Positions 17,958 through 27,203 of a stretch of DNA of 64,000 nt are shown piece after piece. The stretch is taken from positions 1,508,197 through 1,572,196 of the forward strand of contig NZ_JAALDK010000002.1 of the NCBI RefSeq assembly GCF_013366925.1. The letters run 5' to 3'. The notes beneath the pieces were generated by a model that had not been told where the DNA came from, searched no databases, and saw only the letters and a program-made list of their open reading frames with translations. This DNA comes from Paraburkholderia youngii (GTDB taxonomy: Bacteria > Pseudomonadota > Gammaproteobacteria > Burkholderiales > Burkholderiaceae). Positions within the stretch are counted from its first letter, which is position 1. Every line of letters starts with the position of its first letter. Made by a program: the position numbers and the translations under genes.

Positions 17958-19628
17958 TCACGAGTGTTCCTCCAGCTCGCCGGCTTCGAACTGCGCCTTG
18001 GTCCGGCGGCGCTGCACCTTGCCGCTCGAAGTCCGCGGCAAGCTGCCCGCCTGTACGATCGCGACGTGACCGACCTGCAGGCCCGCGCATTCGGCGACCT
18101 TCTGCGCGATCGCACGGCGCAGCGCCGTGGCCTCCGCGGGCTTGCCCTCGGCGCAGACGACCAGCGTCTCGTCGCCGTCGCGCATCACGCTGAACGCGAT
18201 CACGCCGCGGCTTTGCACGCTCGGCAACTCGGCCACCGCCCATTCGATGTCCTGCGGATAGAGGTTCGAGCCGTGAATCACGATCAGGTCCTTGCTGCGG
18301 CCGCAGATATAGAGCTGGTCGCCCGCGACGTAGCCGAGATCGCCGGTCTGCAGCCAGCCGTCGCGGTACGCGTCGGCGCTCGCTTCGGTGAGGCCGTAGT
18401 AGCCCACGGTGATGCTGGGCCCGCGCGTGACGATCTCGCCGACGCAGCGTTCGGGCAACGCACGTCCGGATTCGTCGACGATCCGCAGCTCGTGTCCGGG
18501 AAAGCAATGGCCGCAGCCGACCAGTTCGATCGTGCGCAAGCTGGTATCACGCGCGGCCGGTATCGCTCGACCGAGCCCCAGCGGTGCCGCATAGACGACG
18601 TCGGTGACGATCGGCTGGCCGTGCTCGTGAAACGTGATCGCGAGTGTTGCCTCGGCCATCCCGTAGCACGGCAGCAGCGCTTCGGCGCGAAAGCCGGCCG
18701 GCTCGAAGCGCGCGGAGAACTGGCGCAGCGCTTGCGCGTTGATCGGCTCGGCGCCGCAGCCGGCCACGCGCAGTCGGCTCAGGTCGAGGCCTTCGAGATC
18801 CTGGTCGCGGGTGCGGCGCGCGGCGAGCGCATACGCGAAGTTCGGCGCGAAGCTGATCGTGCCGCGGTACTTCGTGATCGCCTCCATCCACAGGCCAGGC
18901 CGGCGCACGAATGCTTCGGTTGCTAGCAGCACGCTCGGCAAGTCGCAGATCAGCGCGCCCAGCACGCTGATGAGTCCCATGTCGTGGTGCAGCGGCAGCC
19001 AGCTCACATAGACGTCCTGCTCGTGCAGATCGATGCCGCGCGGTCCGAGGAACGCTGTCGCATTCGCGATCAGATTGCGATGCGTGACCATCACGCCTTT
19101 CGGCAGCGACGTGCTGCCCGACGTGTATTGCAGGAAACACAGGTCATCGGGATGCAGCGCGGGCAAATCGCAGGCGGGCGGCTCGCCGTCGAGCAGCGCT
19201 TCGACGGTCACGATGCATTCGAGGCCGGTGTCGGCGGCCAGCACGTCCTCGATAGTCTCGCGTGTCGAGTTCGACGTCAGCAGCATCCGCGCGCCTGCCG
19301 AGCGCACGATGTGACTGACGGTTTCGGCGTAGCGTTCGCGGGTTCTGAAGTTCAGGCTTCCGCGCGGAAAGATCGGGACCGGCACCAGACCGGCGAACGA
19401 CGCGCCGAGGAAGCTCAGGATGAACGCTTCCGGGTCGAGGATCACGAGCGCGATACGGTCGCCCTTGTTCAGGCCGAGTGCCACGAGCTTTTTCGCACGC
19501 TGGCGTGCCTCGCGCTCGAGCGCCTCATACGGATAGTAGTGCTCGTCGCCGTGCGAGGAGACAAAACGAAGGCCTCGAGCGTCGCCGCGCGGCAGCGCTG
19601 AAACGGCATCGACTAGCGTCAGGTTCAT
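17958..19628 (-). CDS. Fatty-acyl-AMP ligase (FAAL-type adenylate-forming enzyme)
   Basis: 556 residues. Activates a fatty or other carboxylic acid as an acyl-adenylate, normally for transfer to an acyl carrier protein. The P-loop-like motif YTSGSTSLPKGV (near 170) and the later motifs CYGMAEATLAITF, DGWLQTGDLGY and CGRSKDLIVIHGSNLYPQDIE are those of FAAL/DltA-type enzymes rather than acyl-CoA synthetases. The SWLPLHHDMGLI block is a FAAL hallmark. A GGGGAG ribosome site precedes the ATG. An acyl carrier protein, a desaturase and a reductase lie in the same operon, so the likely product is an acyl-ACP that is then modified. Chain length cannot be judged. Confidence 0.92.
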   Translation of the reverse strand: MNLTLVDAVSALPRGDARGLRFVSSHGDEHYYPYEALEREARQRAKKLVALGLNKGDRIALVILDPEAFILSFLGASFAGLVPVPIFPRGSLNFRTRERYAETVSHIVRSAGARMLLTSNSTRETIEDVLAADTGLECIVTVEALLDGEPPACDLPALHPDDLCFLQYTSGSTSLPKGVMVTHRNLIANATAFLGPRGIDLHEQDVYVSWLPLHHDMGLISVLGALICDLPSVLLATEAFVRRPGLWMEAITKYRGTISFAPNFAYALAARRTRDQDLEGLDLSRLRVAGCGAEPINAQALRQFSARFEPAGFRAEALLPCYGMAEATLAITFHEHGQPIVTDVVYAAPLGLGRAIPAARDTSLRTIELVGCGHCFPGHELRIVDESGRALPERCVGEIVTRGPSITVGYYGLTEASADAYRDGWLQTGDLGYVAGDQLYICGRSKDLIVIHGSNLYPQDIEWAVAELPSVQSRGVIAFSVMRDGDETLVVCAEGKPAEATALRRAIAQKVAECAGLQVGHVAIVQAGSLPRTSSGKVQRRRTKAQFEAGELEEHS

Positions 19629-19644
19629 GGTGACGGCTCCCCGC

Positions 19645-20649
19645 TTACTTGGTCGAGATTCCGTGATCGAGCGAAGCAGCGGGCGACCAGTCGCGGATCG
19701 GCTGCAGACGGCGGCGCAAGAGCGCGATCACCTCGTCGTCGCTGCGCACCGGCGCGCCCGGCAAGCGCACGAAATGCCTGGCGAGCTTGCGGTGCTGACG
19801 CGTGACGAGCAGCAGCCAGATCTGCGCGATGTCGATGCGATCGAACACGACCGCATCCTCGTGACCGTACTTCTCCAGGTTCGCGGCGAACTCCTTCGTG
19901 AGCTCGCTGAAGTGCGTGCCTTTGCGGACGTGGTGGTAGATGTGATAACCGGCGTTGAAGACGCGCGCATTGAAACGCGAGTCGATCGTATTGGTGCTGC
20001 TCGTGTACGGGTTGTCCGGATGATCGGGGTCGATGAACGCGTGCTGGACCCAGTTGCCGATCATCATCATCAGCCGCACGAACACGAACGGAAACACGAA
20101 CACGACCAGCGTCGCCCGCAGGTTCCAGTACGCGGCCGCGCCGATCGCCGCGTAGAACGCGATCTCACCGACGAGCAGTTGGCGCATCAGCTTCGTATTG
20201 CGCGAGCGCCACAGATAGACGCTGAGCTCGACCGGCACCAGCGCGGCGAAGCGCAGGTAGTAGTGCAGAAAGCCGATGACGCTATCGCGCTGAAACCGCA
20301 TCGTCGAACTCAGGTCGCGTGGCAGGTTGTCGTCGATGTGATGCATGCCCATGTGATGGACATAGAACGTGCCCGGCGTCTGGCCGAAGAACGGGCACAG
20401 CACCCAGTCGAGCAGGATTTCGAGCGCACGGTACTTCTTCCTGAAGAGCCGCCGATGCAGCGTGCAGTGGTAGCTCATCGTGAAGCGGTCGCCGAACATG
20501 TTCCAGACCAGCACATAGGCCACGCCCGCCCACCAGGGAAAGTGGCCGAGCCAATACAGCACGGCTGCGGCGGGGATGAATATCAGCGCGCACTCGATGT
20601 AGAGCCACAGATGCGGCAGGTCGCGACGATCGTTGAGCAGGCGGTACAT
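19645..20649 (-). CDS. Membrane fatty-acid desaturase / hydroxylase-type di-iron enzyme
   Basis: 334 residues with four or more hydrophobic spans. The histidine boxes of the membrane di-iron superfamily are present: HCTLH (61-65), HHMGMHH (98-104) and YHIYHH near residue 240. Such enzymes insert double bonds, hydroxyls or triple bonds into acyl chains, including ACP-bound ones in natural-product pathways. Position between the FAAL and the kinase-like genes, with an ACP upstream in the same operon, suggests the substrate is an acyl-ACP. It is the only desaturase in the cluster, so a polyyne product is unlikely. Regiochemistry and reaction type (desaturation or hydroxylation) cannot be read from sequence. 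Confidence 0.88.
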   Translation of the reverse strand: MYRLLNDRRDLPHLWLYIECALIFIPAAAVLYWLGHFPWWAGVAYVLVWNMFGDRFTMSYHCTLHRRLFRKKYRALEILLDWVLCPFFGQTPGTFYVHHMGMHHIDDNLPRDLSSTMRFQRDSVIGFLHYYLRFAALVPVELSVYLWRSRNTKLMRQLLVGEIAFYAAIGAAAYWNLRATLVVFVFPFVFVRLMMMIGNWVQHAFIDPDHPDNPYTSSTNTIDSRFNARVFNAGYHIYHHVRKGTHFSELTKEFAANLEKYGHEDAVVFDRIDIAQIWLLLVTRQHRKLARHFVRLPGAPVRSDDEVIALLRRRLQPIRDWSPAASLDHGISTK

Positions 20650-20703
20650 GGCAGTTTCCTTCAGGGGCGGTTGCAGTGGTCAGTCAGGAGGTAGGGATTC
20701 GTT

Positions 20704-23481
20704 TCAGGTCGGCTCGGGCAGTTCGATCACGCCGCTATGGCCATCGACCTTGAGTTGCATGCCCGACTGCACGCGCGTGGTGAGGCCCGGAATCTGCACG
20801 ACGGTCGGGATGCCGATTTCGCGTGCGACGATTGCGGCATGGGTCAGCGGACTGCCGCGCTCGATCAGCAGGCCGGTCGCCGACGCGAATACCGGGACCC
20901 AGCCGGGGTCGGTCCGATAGGTGACGAGGATGCCGCCGTCGAATTCGTTCGCTTCGCGCACGACCTTCGCGCGCCCTTCGGCGAAGCCCGGCGAGCAGGG
21001 CGTGCCGCGCAGCGTCGCGCCGGCCGCATGGGCGGGCGCCGCGTGCAGCGCGGCGAGGTTCGCCGGCTTGCTGAGCCAGGCCGCTACGGGACCATGCGTG
21101 AGGAAGCGTGGCGGCAGATCATCCATCGCGCGATACCTCGCGTCGTCGCGCTTGCGCTGCTCGATGAGCGGGCGCAGTTCGCGGTGGGACACGGTGCCTT
21201 CGAAGCAGCCGCGAATTTCGTCGAGACGCAGATGGAAGATGTCGCGGCCTGTGGCCAGCACGCCGTCGGCGGCGAGACCCTCGCCGATCGCGCGGAACAT
21301 CCGGCGCGCGACCCCGAACGCGCGCGAACGGCAAAAGCGCACGGTCTCGCGCGCCCGGATCGCGGCGCGCACGCGGCTGCGTGCGCGGGCAAAGATCCAG
21401 CGCTGCAGCGGATTAAGCCGCTCACGCAACAACGCGTCGATGCGCGCTTCGGTGGCGCTGCGATCGATCGTCGCGGCGCCATGCGCGAGCGAGGCCTTCA
21501 ACATATCGAACAGCACGCCCGGGTCTTCGCGCAGATCGGGTTCTTCGAGCTTCAGCTCGTTGTTGCTGCGGTACGCGAAGTCGGCGAGGTAGCGCTCGAC
21601 GTCGGCGACGATCTCCGGCGCGCCGCATTCGCGCAGCGCCGCATACGCTTCGGCTGACGGCGTGTTGCGGATCAGCGCTTCGACCCGCGGCTTCGACCGC
21701 ACGGCTTCCGCCAGCGCGGCCAGCCTGCGGACCGGCTCGATCGACTCGATGTCGTCCATGCCGCCGATCACCGCCACTTCGAGCCAGTCGGGCGCATCGG
21801 CAATCCACCGCTTGATCAGGCGCCTGAGCACGCCGTAACTTAGACCGATCGCCGATTCGAGCACGATCATCATGCCCCAGCGTGCCAGCAGCGCCCGCTC
21901 GAAGCGGCAGTAGTGCGCATAGACGGCATCGGCGGGATGCGAGCGATAGTCGAACGCGTTGAACTCGTCGTAGACCGGATAGAAGAACGCGCGGAAGCGC
22001 TCGACGTTGCGCTCCAGCCGCGCGAAGTGCCACGCGAACTTCGTGCCGCTCACGGCGCGGATGCAGGCGAGCCCAGCGCGCGAGCCGGCCTTGTACGGCG
22101 CGATCAGCTCGGCGAAGCTCGCCAGATCGAGCGGCTCGTCGACGCCCATCTGGACTTCCATCATCTTGCGTCCGAGGTCCTGGAACGGCGCGAGCCCGGA
22201 CAGCTTGTACCAGTGCAGCAGGTTGTAGTACACGCGCCCGTTCAGGAACGCGAGCGTCGAGCCGAGGAAGCCGTCCATCTCGCGCCGCTGCTTGTGCGGA
22301 ATCGCGAGCAGCCGGCAGAACTCGCGGAACACCTGCGCATAGACGTGCTGCGCGAAGGTGAAGGTCAGCTGCGTGGTCACGCCGGGATAGTTCTCGACGA
22401 TGTTGGAGTTGTCCCACAGCTGGAATTCGCCGGTCCGCGATGCGGCCGGTGCGACCGGCGTGGTCACCGGGCGCGCCTGCAGAATCCACAACTGGTGCTC
22501 CGCGATACACCATTCAATATCGAGCGGCTCGCCGAACCTGCTTTCGAGCGTGCGGGCCGCTGCCACGACGCGCTCGATCTCGTCGTTGGAAAGGGCCGCT
22601 GCATCGCGCAGCGCGGCCGGCACCTCGCGGATGCGGCGGCCGTCATGACGCTCGCGTTTTTCACCGATCACCACCTGCTTGTGCTGCCCGGTGTGGCGGT
22701 CCACGGTGATCGTGTCGGCGTCGACGGCGCCCGACACGAGTCCTTCGCCGAGCCCGTAGACGGCGCTCAGCACCAGCTCGTCGCGGTTGCCGTTGGCCGG
22801 GTTGATGGTGAACACGACGCCGCTCGTGTCCGCTTGCACGAGGCGCTGCAGGATCACGGCCATGCCGGCGCCGGCCATGTCGAGTCCGTGCTGATGCCGG
22901 TAGCGCAGCGAGCGCTCGGAATACGCGGAGGCCCAGCACCGGCGCACGTGTTCGAGTGTCGAGTCGAGCCCGCGTACATCGAGGAACGTGTCGAACTGGC
23001 CTGCGAACGAGAAGCTCGCGCTGTCTTCTTCGACACCTGACGAACGCACCGCGAGCGGTCCGTCTCCGATCGCATCGTGCGCGCGTGCAATGTCGGCGCG
23101 CAACGCGGCGCTGATGTCGCACGTCAGCACGGCCTCGCAAATCCTGCTCGCGATCGCGGCGGCGTTGGCGGGCGTGAAGTCGCTGAGCAGCGTGGCGATG
23201 GTTTGATCGAGGCCGCCGTCGCGGCGGAACTCCGCAAAGCAGTCGGTGCCGAGGATCGCCCAGTGCGGCACCGCTACACCGAGGTTCGCCAGCCGATGAA
23301 GCGACCGTCCCTTGTTGCCGGCGAGCCGCTCGATGGCTTCGGCGGGACTTGCCGCGGTGAGGATCAAACGTGGCGATGCTGTTGGGCCGGCGCTGCTGCT
23401 TGCGTCGAAGCTCTCGTGCTGTGCGTAGCTCTTGCCCGCTTCGAATTCGCCGCATGCGCGCGCAATGGTGTCGAAATTCAT
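20704..23481 (-). CDS. PEP-synthase-like dikinase / phosphotransferase (ATP-binding plus swivelling His domain)
   Basis: 925 residues. The N-terminal third is the ATP-grasp-like PEP/pyruvate-binding domain (GNKGRSLHRL near 56, AVRSSGVEEDSASFSFAGQ near 145, GLGEGLVSG near 250, DIEWCIAEHQLWILQARPVT near 330). The middle 450 residues are family-specific. The C-terminal domain carries the swivelling phosphohistidine in GSPLTHAAIVAREIGIP (near 890). The PEP-binding TIM barrel of true PEP synthase is absent. The arrangement therefore matches the rifampin-phosphotransferase type, which uses ATP to phosphorylate a hydroxyl and releases AMP plus phosphate. I infer phosphorylation of a pathway intermediate, not gluconeogenesis. 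The nucleotidyltransferase gene ends only 15 bp upstream. Confidence 0.85.
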   Translation of the reverse strand: MNFDTIARACGEFEAGKSYAQHESFDASSSAGPTASPRLILTAASPAEAIERLAGNKGRSLHRLANLGVAVPHWAILGTDCFAEFRRDGGLDQTIATLLSDFTPANAAAIASRICEAVLTCDISAALRADIARAHDAIGDGPLAVRSSGVEEDSASFSFAGQFDTFLDVRGLDSTLEHVRRCWASAYSERSLRYRHQHGLDMAGAGMAVILQRLVQADTSGVVFTINPANGNRDELVLSAVYGLGEGLVSGAVDADTITVDRHTGQHKQVVIGEKRERHDGRRIREVPAALRDAAALSNDEIERVVAAARTLESRFGEPLDIEWCIAEHQLWILQARPVTTPVAPAASRTGEFQLWDNSNIVENYPGVTTQLTFTFAQHVYAQVFREFCRLLAIPHKQRREMDGFLGSTLAFLNGRVYYNLLHWYKLSGLAPFQDLGRKMMEVQMGVDEPLDLASFAELIAPYKAGSRAGLACIRAVSGTKFAWHFARLERNVERFRAFFYPVYDEFNAFDYRSHPADAVYAHYCRFERALLARWGMMIVLESAIGLSYGVLRRLIKRWIADAPDWLEVAVIGGMDDIESIEPVRRLAALAEAVRSKPRVEALIRNTPSAEAYAALRECGAPEIVADVERYLADFAYRSNNELKLEEPDLREDPGVLFDMLKASLAHGAATIDRSATEARIDALLRERLNPLQRWIFARARSRVRAAIRARETVRFCRSRAFGVARRMFRAIGEGLAADGVLATGRDIFHLRLDEIRGCFEGTVSHRELRPLIEQRKRDDARYRAMDDLPPRFLTHGPVAAWLSKPANLAALHAAPAHAAGATLRGTPCSPGFAEGRAKVVREANEFDGGILVTYRTDPGWVPVFASATGLLIERGSPLTHAAIVAREIGIPTVVQIPGLTTRVQSGMQLKVDGHSGVIELPEPT

Positions 23482-23496
23482 TGAGGTCCCCGTTGC

Positions 23497-25158
23497 TCAG
23501 GTGCTCGACGAAGCGAGCAGGTCTCTTGCTTCCTCGGCGGTACCGCGTCCGCCGTGAGCGGTCTGCGGAAAGCGCGCGTGCAGATGCGCACCGAGGTTGA
23601 TCCAGTCGTAGGCGGCGTGGATCGTGCCGCGCCAGCCCGACGCCGTATCGAAGCTCGCCGGAAACTGCGGGTCGCCGCCGAGGTTGCGCAGACGCTGCGC
23701 GAGCTCATCGGCCAGCGCGACGTAACGCTCGGCATCCGGTGCCGATCCGATCGAGCACTGTTCGAGTTCGCGGATGCCGTCGATCAGCGCCGCATCGAGA
23801 GGCAGCAGCCGGATCGCGTCGAGCGTCGCTTCTTCCATCGTGGACTGCGGCGTCACGCCGTGCGCGCCGAGCGTGACCATGCAGGCGGTTTGCATCATCC
23901 GTTGCAGCGCGTACTCGAGCACCTTCCATTGGCCGCGCCGCAGTGCGCCCTGGGCGTCCTCGCGCGCATTTTCGAGGCCGATGTTGGCCCAGACCATCTC
24001 GAGGCCCACTTCGGCGAAGCGCCCGGCGGGCATCGGCAGCAACTGGGCACCGCTCGCGCGGCCGGCCGCGAGGCGTGCGCCGTCGATCGAGATCAACGGC
24101 GCACGGGACACCGGCGTCGAAGTCGCCTGCTGTCGTGCGTGGATTTCTCCGCTGCCCTTCCAGCGCAGGCTGACGAGACCCAGCCGGCTGAAGTCCGCGA
24201 TCAGCGCGCGCTGCCGGCTCGCCGCCTGCGCGTCGCCACGGCTGGCGATGGCCGTGCATGGGGTGTCGAAGGTGATCGCACGCCAGGCCTGGGCGGCTTC
24301 GTCGTCGAGCGCAAAGACGTCGCTGCCTCGCAGCACATGGACCCGTTCGCCGATCTGCCAGGTCGTCGCGTCCTTGCCTGGGCCGATCAGCACGTTCTTC
24401 CCCGCGAGGCTCACACCGCCGACGCCGAACTCGCGGAGCAGCGCGACCCCCGCCGCGAGGAACGCGCTTTCGGCGCCATGCTCGCGCGGCGCGTGTAGCA
24501 GGTTCCACAGACGGCCGGCGAGACCCGCGTCGACAGCCGCGCGTTCGAGTTGCAGCGACAGCCATTTCGGGCTCATGTAGCACTCGCCGAGCCGCGCCAC
24601 ATGACTCTTCGCCGCATGAAACGCGGCGGTTCTGATCCAGGCGCGGGCGTAGTCGGGCTCGCCGAGCGCGAACATCGCGACCGCATAGCGGCCGGTCTGG
24701 CGCGCGAAATCCTCGAACCACAGCGCCACCGCCTCGCAGAGCGCGTCGCGGCCAAGCTCCGCTTGCAGCGTTTCGATCAATGCCGGGTTGTCGATCGGCA
24801 GCGCGCCGATGAAGCGCTGGCACCGTTCGAGCAGATTCCACGACAGGCGCGCGACCGCGCGACGCCCTTTGCCGAGCGCTGCGCGTACCTGCGCGAGCTC
24901 GCGGCGCAGGCGCGCCGGACTCAGCAACCTGACTTCGATGCGGCGGCCGTCGATGAACAGGATGTACGGCATCGTGGCCGGCTCCAGCCCGCTATCGACG
25001 ATCGCGACGAAGTCGACATCGGAGCGCTCGTTGCCGAAACCTTCGGCGATCGAGCCTTCGAGAAAGACGGCGCTCGGTGCCCGCTGTTCGAACTGGGCGC
25101 TCAACGCGGTGCGCGCTTTTTGCCAGAGCTCGGCGAGAATCGGATCGGTCATCAACAT
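23497..25158 (-). CDS. Nucleotidyltransferase-domain protein
   Basis: 553 residues. The N-terminus holds a Pol-beta-type nucleotidyltransferase signature: GS at 35-36, EG at 39-40, then SDVD with the two metal aspartates at 47 and 49. A third acidic position may lie in RIEVRLLS. The remaining 450 residues are mostly helical and I do not recognise them; such tails are common in antibiotic- and metabolite-modifying nucleotidyltransferases. The gene sits between the reductase and the PEP-synthase-like gene with 18 and 15 bp gaps. The pairing suggests successive nucleotidyl and phosphoryl transfer on one intermediate, but that is inference. The substrate is unknown. Confidence 0.75.
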   Translation of the reverse strand: MLMTDPILAELWQKARTALSAQFEQRAPSAVFLEGSIAEGFGNERSDVDFVAIVDSGLEPATMPYILFIDGRRIEVRLLSPARLRRELAQVRAALGKGRRAVARLSWNLLERCQRFIGALPIDNPALIETLQAELGRDALCEAVALWFEDFARQTGRYAVAMFALGEPDYARAWIRTAAFHAAKSHVARLGECYMSPKWLSLQLERAAVDAGLAGRLWNLLHAPREHGAESAFLAAGVALLREFGVGGVSLAGKNVLIGPGKDATTWQIGERVHVLRGSDVFALDDEAAQAWRAITFDTPCTAIASRGDAQAASRQRALIADFSRLGLVSLRWKGSGEIHARQQATSTPVSRAPLISIDGARLAAGRASGAQLLPMPAGRFAEVGLEMVWANIGLENAREDAQGALRRGQWKVLEYALQRMMQTACMVTLGAHGVTPQSTMEEATLDAIRLLPLDAALIDGIRELEQCSIGSAPDAERYVALADELAQRLRNLGGDPQFPASFDTASGWRGTIHAAYDWINLGAHLHARFPQTAHGGRGTAEEARDLLASSST

Positions 25159-25176
25159 GGTTAGGCTCCCTGAGCG

Positions 25177-26259
25177 TCAAGCCGTGCGCGGCACGAAGTA
25201 GCCCGCCGCGATCCCATAACGGAAGATCCTGCGCAGCAGCGTTTTGCCCGTCGCGCGAGGCAGGGCCGGCAGGATCGCGGCGGTTGCGTCGCGTGCGAAG
25301 CGCACCTGGCGCGTCAGGTACGACTCGTACAGCTTCACGACCTCGTCGTAGTAGCGCCGCTCGAGCGGCTTCATCGCGGCGGCGTCGAACACATGCCGCG
25401 GCACATAGCGAGGCACGTGAAACGACGGGAACTCCGCGCAGACGTCGTTGATTTCGCGCAGCGTGGTCGGCGCGCCCGAGGTCAGATGCAGCGTGCGTCC
25501 GCGCACCAGCGGGAACTTCACCAGTGCCTCGACGACGCAGTCGGCGACCCAGTCGATCGGCACGATGTTCAGCGTCGCGCCGTAGTCGCCGGGCATCGTG
25601 CGCACGAGTCCCGCGGCCGTCAGGCGCACGACGGTGTAGAGCGTGTCGAACTTGCGGATCACGCCGCTCGCCGAGTCGCCGACGATGATCGACGGGCGCA
25701 GCACCGCGGCCGGCAGACCGCTGCGCATCGCCGCCCGCACCGATTGTTCCGCGCGGTACTTGCTCTGCTCATACGGGTTGCCCAGCCGCTGGCCGAGGTC
25801 CAGATCGTCCTCGCTGAACACGCCGGGACGCTCGCCGCAGACATAGGCGGTGCTCACGTAGAGCAGCGGAATCGGCGCTTCGTCGCGAGGTTGCGCGAAC
25901 TCGACGATGCGCTCGGTGCCGCGAAAGTTGATCGCGTCGTAGACCTCGGGCTTGCGGCCGAAGCTGGTGAGCGCGGCACAGTGGACGATCGTGCCCGTCG
26001 TCGCGCGCAGCGCCTCGTAGGTGTGCGGGTCGAGCCCAAGGTGGGGTTCGGCGACGTCGCCCCGCACACATGCGAAGGTTCCGGCCGAAGGCGTGTGGCC
26101 GTCGTACGTGGTTGCCGCGAGCGGCGTGCCGTCGTTGCGGACAACCGGTCCTTCGGAGCGCAAGAATGCGACGACCGGGTAGCCCATTGCCGTGAGCCGG
26201 GCGATCACTTCGGCGCCCAACAGACCTCGCGCACCGGTGACGAGAACGTGCTTATTCAT
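25177..26259 (-). CDS. Extended SDR / thioester-reductase-like NAD(P)-dependent oxidoreductase
   Basis: 360 residues. Rossmann glycine motif TGARGLLG (8-15) and catalytic YEQSK (Tyr163, Lys167). INFRGTERIVEFA and YVSTAYVCGERPG are typical of the NAD_binding_4 group, which includes fatty-acyl reductases and the terminal thioester reductases of NRPS/PKS lines. It could therefore release or reduce an acyl-ACP thioester made by the FAAL and ACP of this operon, but epimerase or dehydrogenase activity on a free substrate is also possible. I chose the ATG at 26259 (MNKHVLVTG); the longer open frame upstream runs antisense to nothing but overlaps the preceding gene in another frame. Confidence 0.85.
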   Translation of the reverse strand: MNKHVLVTGARGLLGAEVIARLTAMGYPVVAFLRSEGPVVRNDGTPLAATTYDGHTPSAGTFACVRGDVAEPHLGLDPHTYEALRATTGTIVHCAALTSFGRKPEVYDAINFRGTERIVEFAQPRDEAPIPLLYVSTAYVCGERPGVFSEDDLDLGQRLGNPYEQSKYRAEQSVRAAMRSGLPAAVLRPSIIVGDSASGVIRKFDTLYTVVRLTAAGLVRTMPGDYGATLNIVPIDWVADCVVEALVKFPLVRGRTLHLTSGAPTTLREINDVCAEFPSFHVPRYVPRHVFDAAAMKPLERRYYDEVVKLYESYLTRQVRFARDATAAILPALPRATGKTLLRRIFRYGIAAGYFVPRTA

Positions 26260-26285
26260 CGTGGGTGACCATCCAGGGTTGCGTG

Positions 26286-27203
26286 TCATTTGAGGAAAAT
26301 CTCGGCCAGCATTCCGAGCTCGACGGCGACGATGAAGCGCGTGCCCGCCCAGCGTGGCCGGCCCGGCCTGCTCGCGGGGCCCGGCCGACTCGCGTTGAGC
26401 CAGACGAGCCATACGAGTGGCAGCGTCGCCGCATAGATCGAATAGGTTTGCGACAGGCCTGCGAGGCGCGACAGCGACACGTTGATGCCGAGCGCCAGCA
26501 TCAGCAGGACATTCAGCGCGACGCGGATTTCGCGCGCCGACAGGTGATAGGGCTGCAGTGCGGTGGTGCCGACTTTGCGCGAGAACTTCCAGAATTCGTA
26601 GCCGGTCCACATCGAGCCCGCTACGCACATCACGGCATAGAAGCTCAGTTCGCGGCCAGCCATGTCGCGCCACCAGAAATAGCCGTACATGAAGACCGCG
26701 AAGGGCGCCCCCTCGAATGCGGGAAAGCACAGCAGCGGGCTGCTCGGGAGCAGCCGCTTGAATACGAACGGCGCGGCGAAGGCGAGGGCGGTGGCGGCAG
26801 CGGCGGCCGTCCTCGCGTGCTCCATGCCGGTGTTCAGCGCAACGAGCAGCAGCGCGCTGGTCGCGAGGCTGGCGACGAGACGTGTGCGTCGTGCCTCGCG
26901 GCGCGCCAACAGCGCGTGCCCGGCGGGATAGTCGCGTTCGAGATCGTCGAGATCGTCGATCAAGCGAAGCTGGACGAACAGCAGGAGAAAGGACACGAGG
27001 CCGGCCAGCACACGCCAGCCCGGTTCAACGGCGACGCCGGCGATCCGTCCGTACAGCAGCAGCGAGCAGACGAACGCGCCGGCGATCGGCAGCGCTTCGG
27101 CGGCCAGCGGCAAGCGGCCGAGCGTGTTGCCGACGGCAGCTGCCGCGGCCGCAAGCCGGCCACGTCTTGCCTGCGCGGTGGCCAGCGAAAGGCGCGGGCT
27201 CAT
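26286..27203 (-). CDS. UbiA-superfamily-like membrane protein
   Basis: 305 residues, about eight hydrophobic segments. The first Asp-rich motif of intramembrane prenyltransferases is present as DDLDDLERD (83-91, fitting DDxxDxxxD), in the expected place between helices 2 and 3. The second motif (DxxxD, expected between helices 6 and 7) is not evident: the corresponding stretch reads GYEFWKFSRKVG. It may be a diverged prenyltransferase, or a member that transfers another group. The start codon overlaps the ACP stop codon as ATGA, so the two are translationally coupled. The aromatic or lipid acceptor is unknown. Confidence 0.7.
   Translation of the reverse strand: MSPRLSLATAQARRGRLAAAAAAVGNTLGRLPLAAEALPIAGAFVCSLLLYGRIAGVAVEPGWRVLAGLVSFLLLFVQLRLIDDLDDLERDYPAGHALLARREARRTRLVASLATSALLLVALNTGMEHARTAAAAATALAFAAPFVFKRLLPSSPLLCFPAFEGAPFAVFMYGYFWWRDMAGRELSFYAVMCVAGSMWTGYEFWKFSRKVGTTALQPYHLSAREIRVALNVLLMLALGINVSLSRLAGLSQTYSIYAATLPLVWLVWLNASRPGPASRPGRPRWAGTRFIVAVELGMLAEIFLK

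Noticed and set aside
20704-23481. Housekeeping PEP synthase (ppsA)
   Set aside because: The PEP/pyruvate barrel is missing and the swivelling His domain is at the C-terminus.
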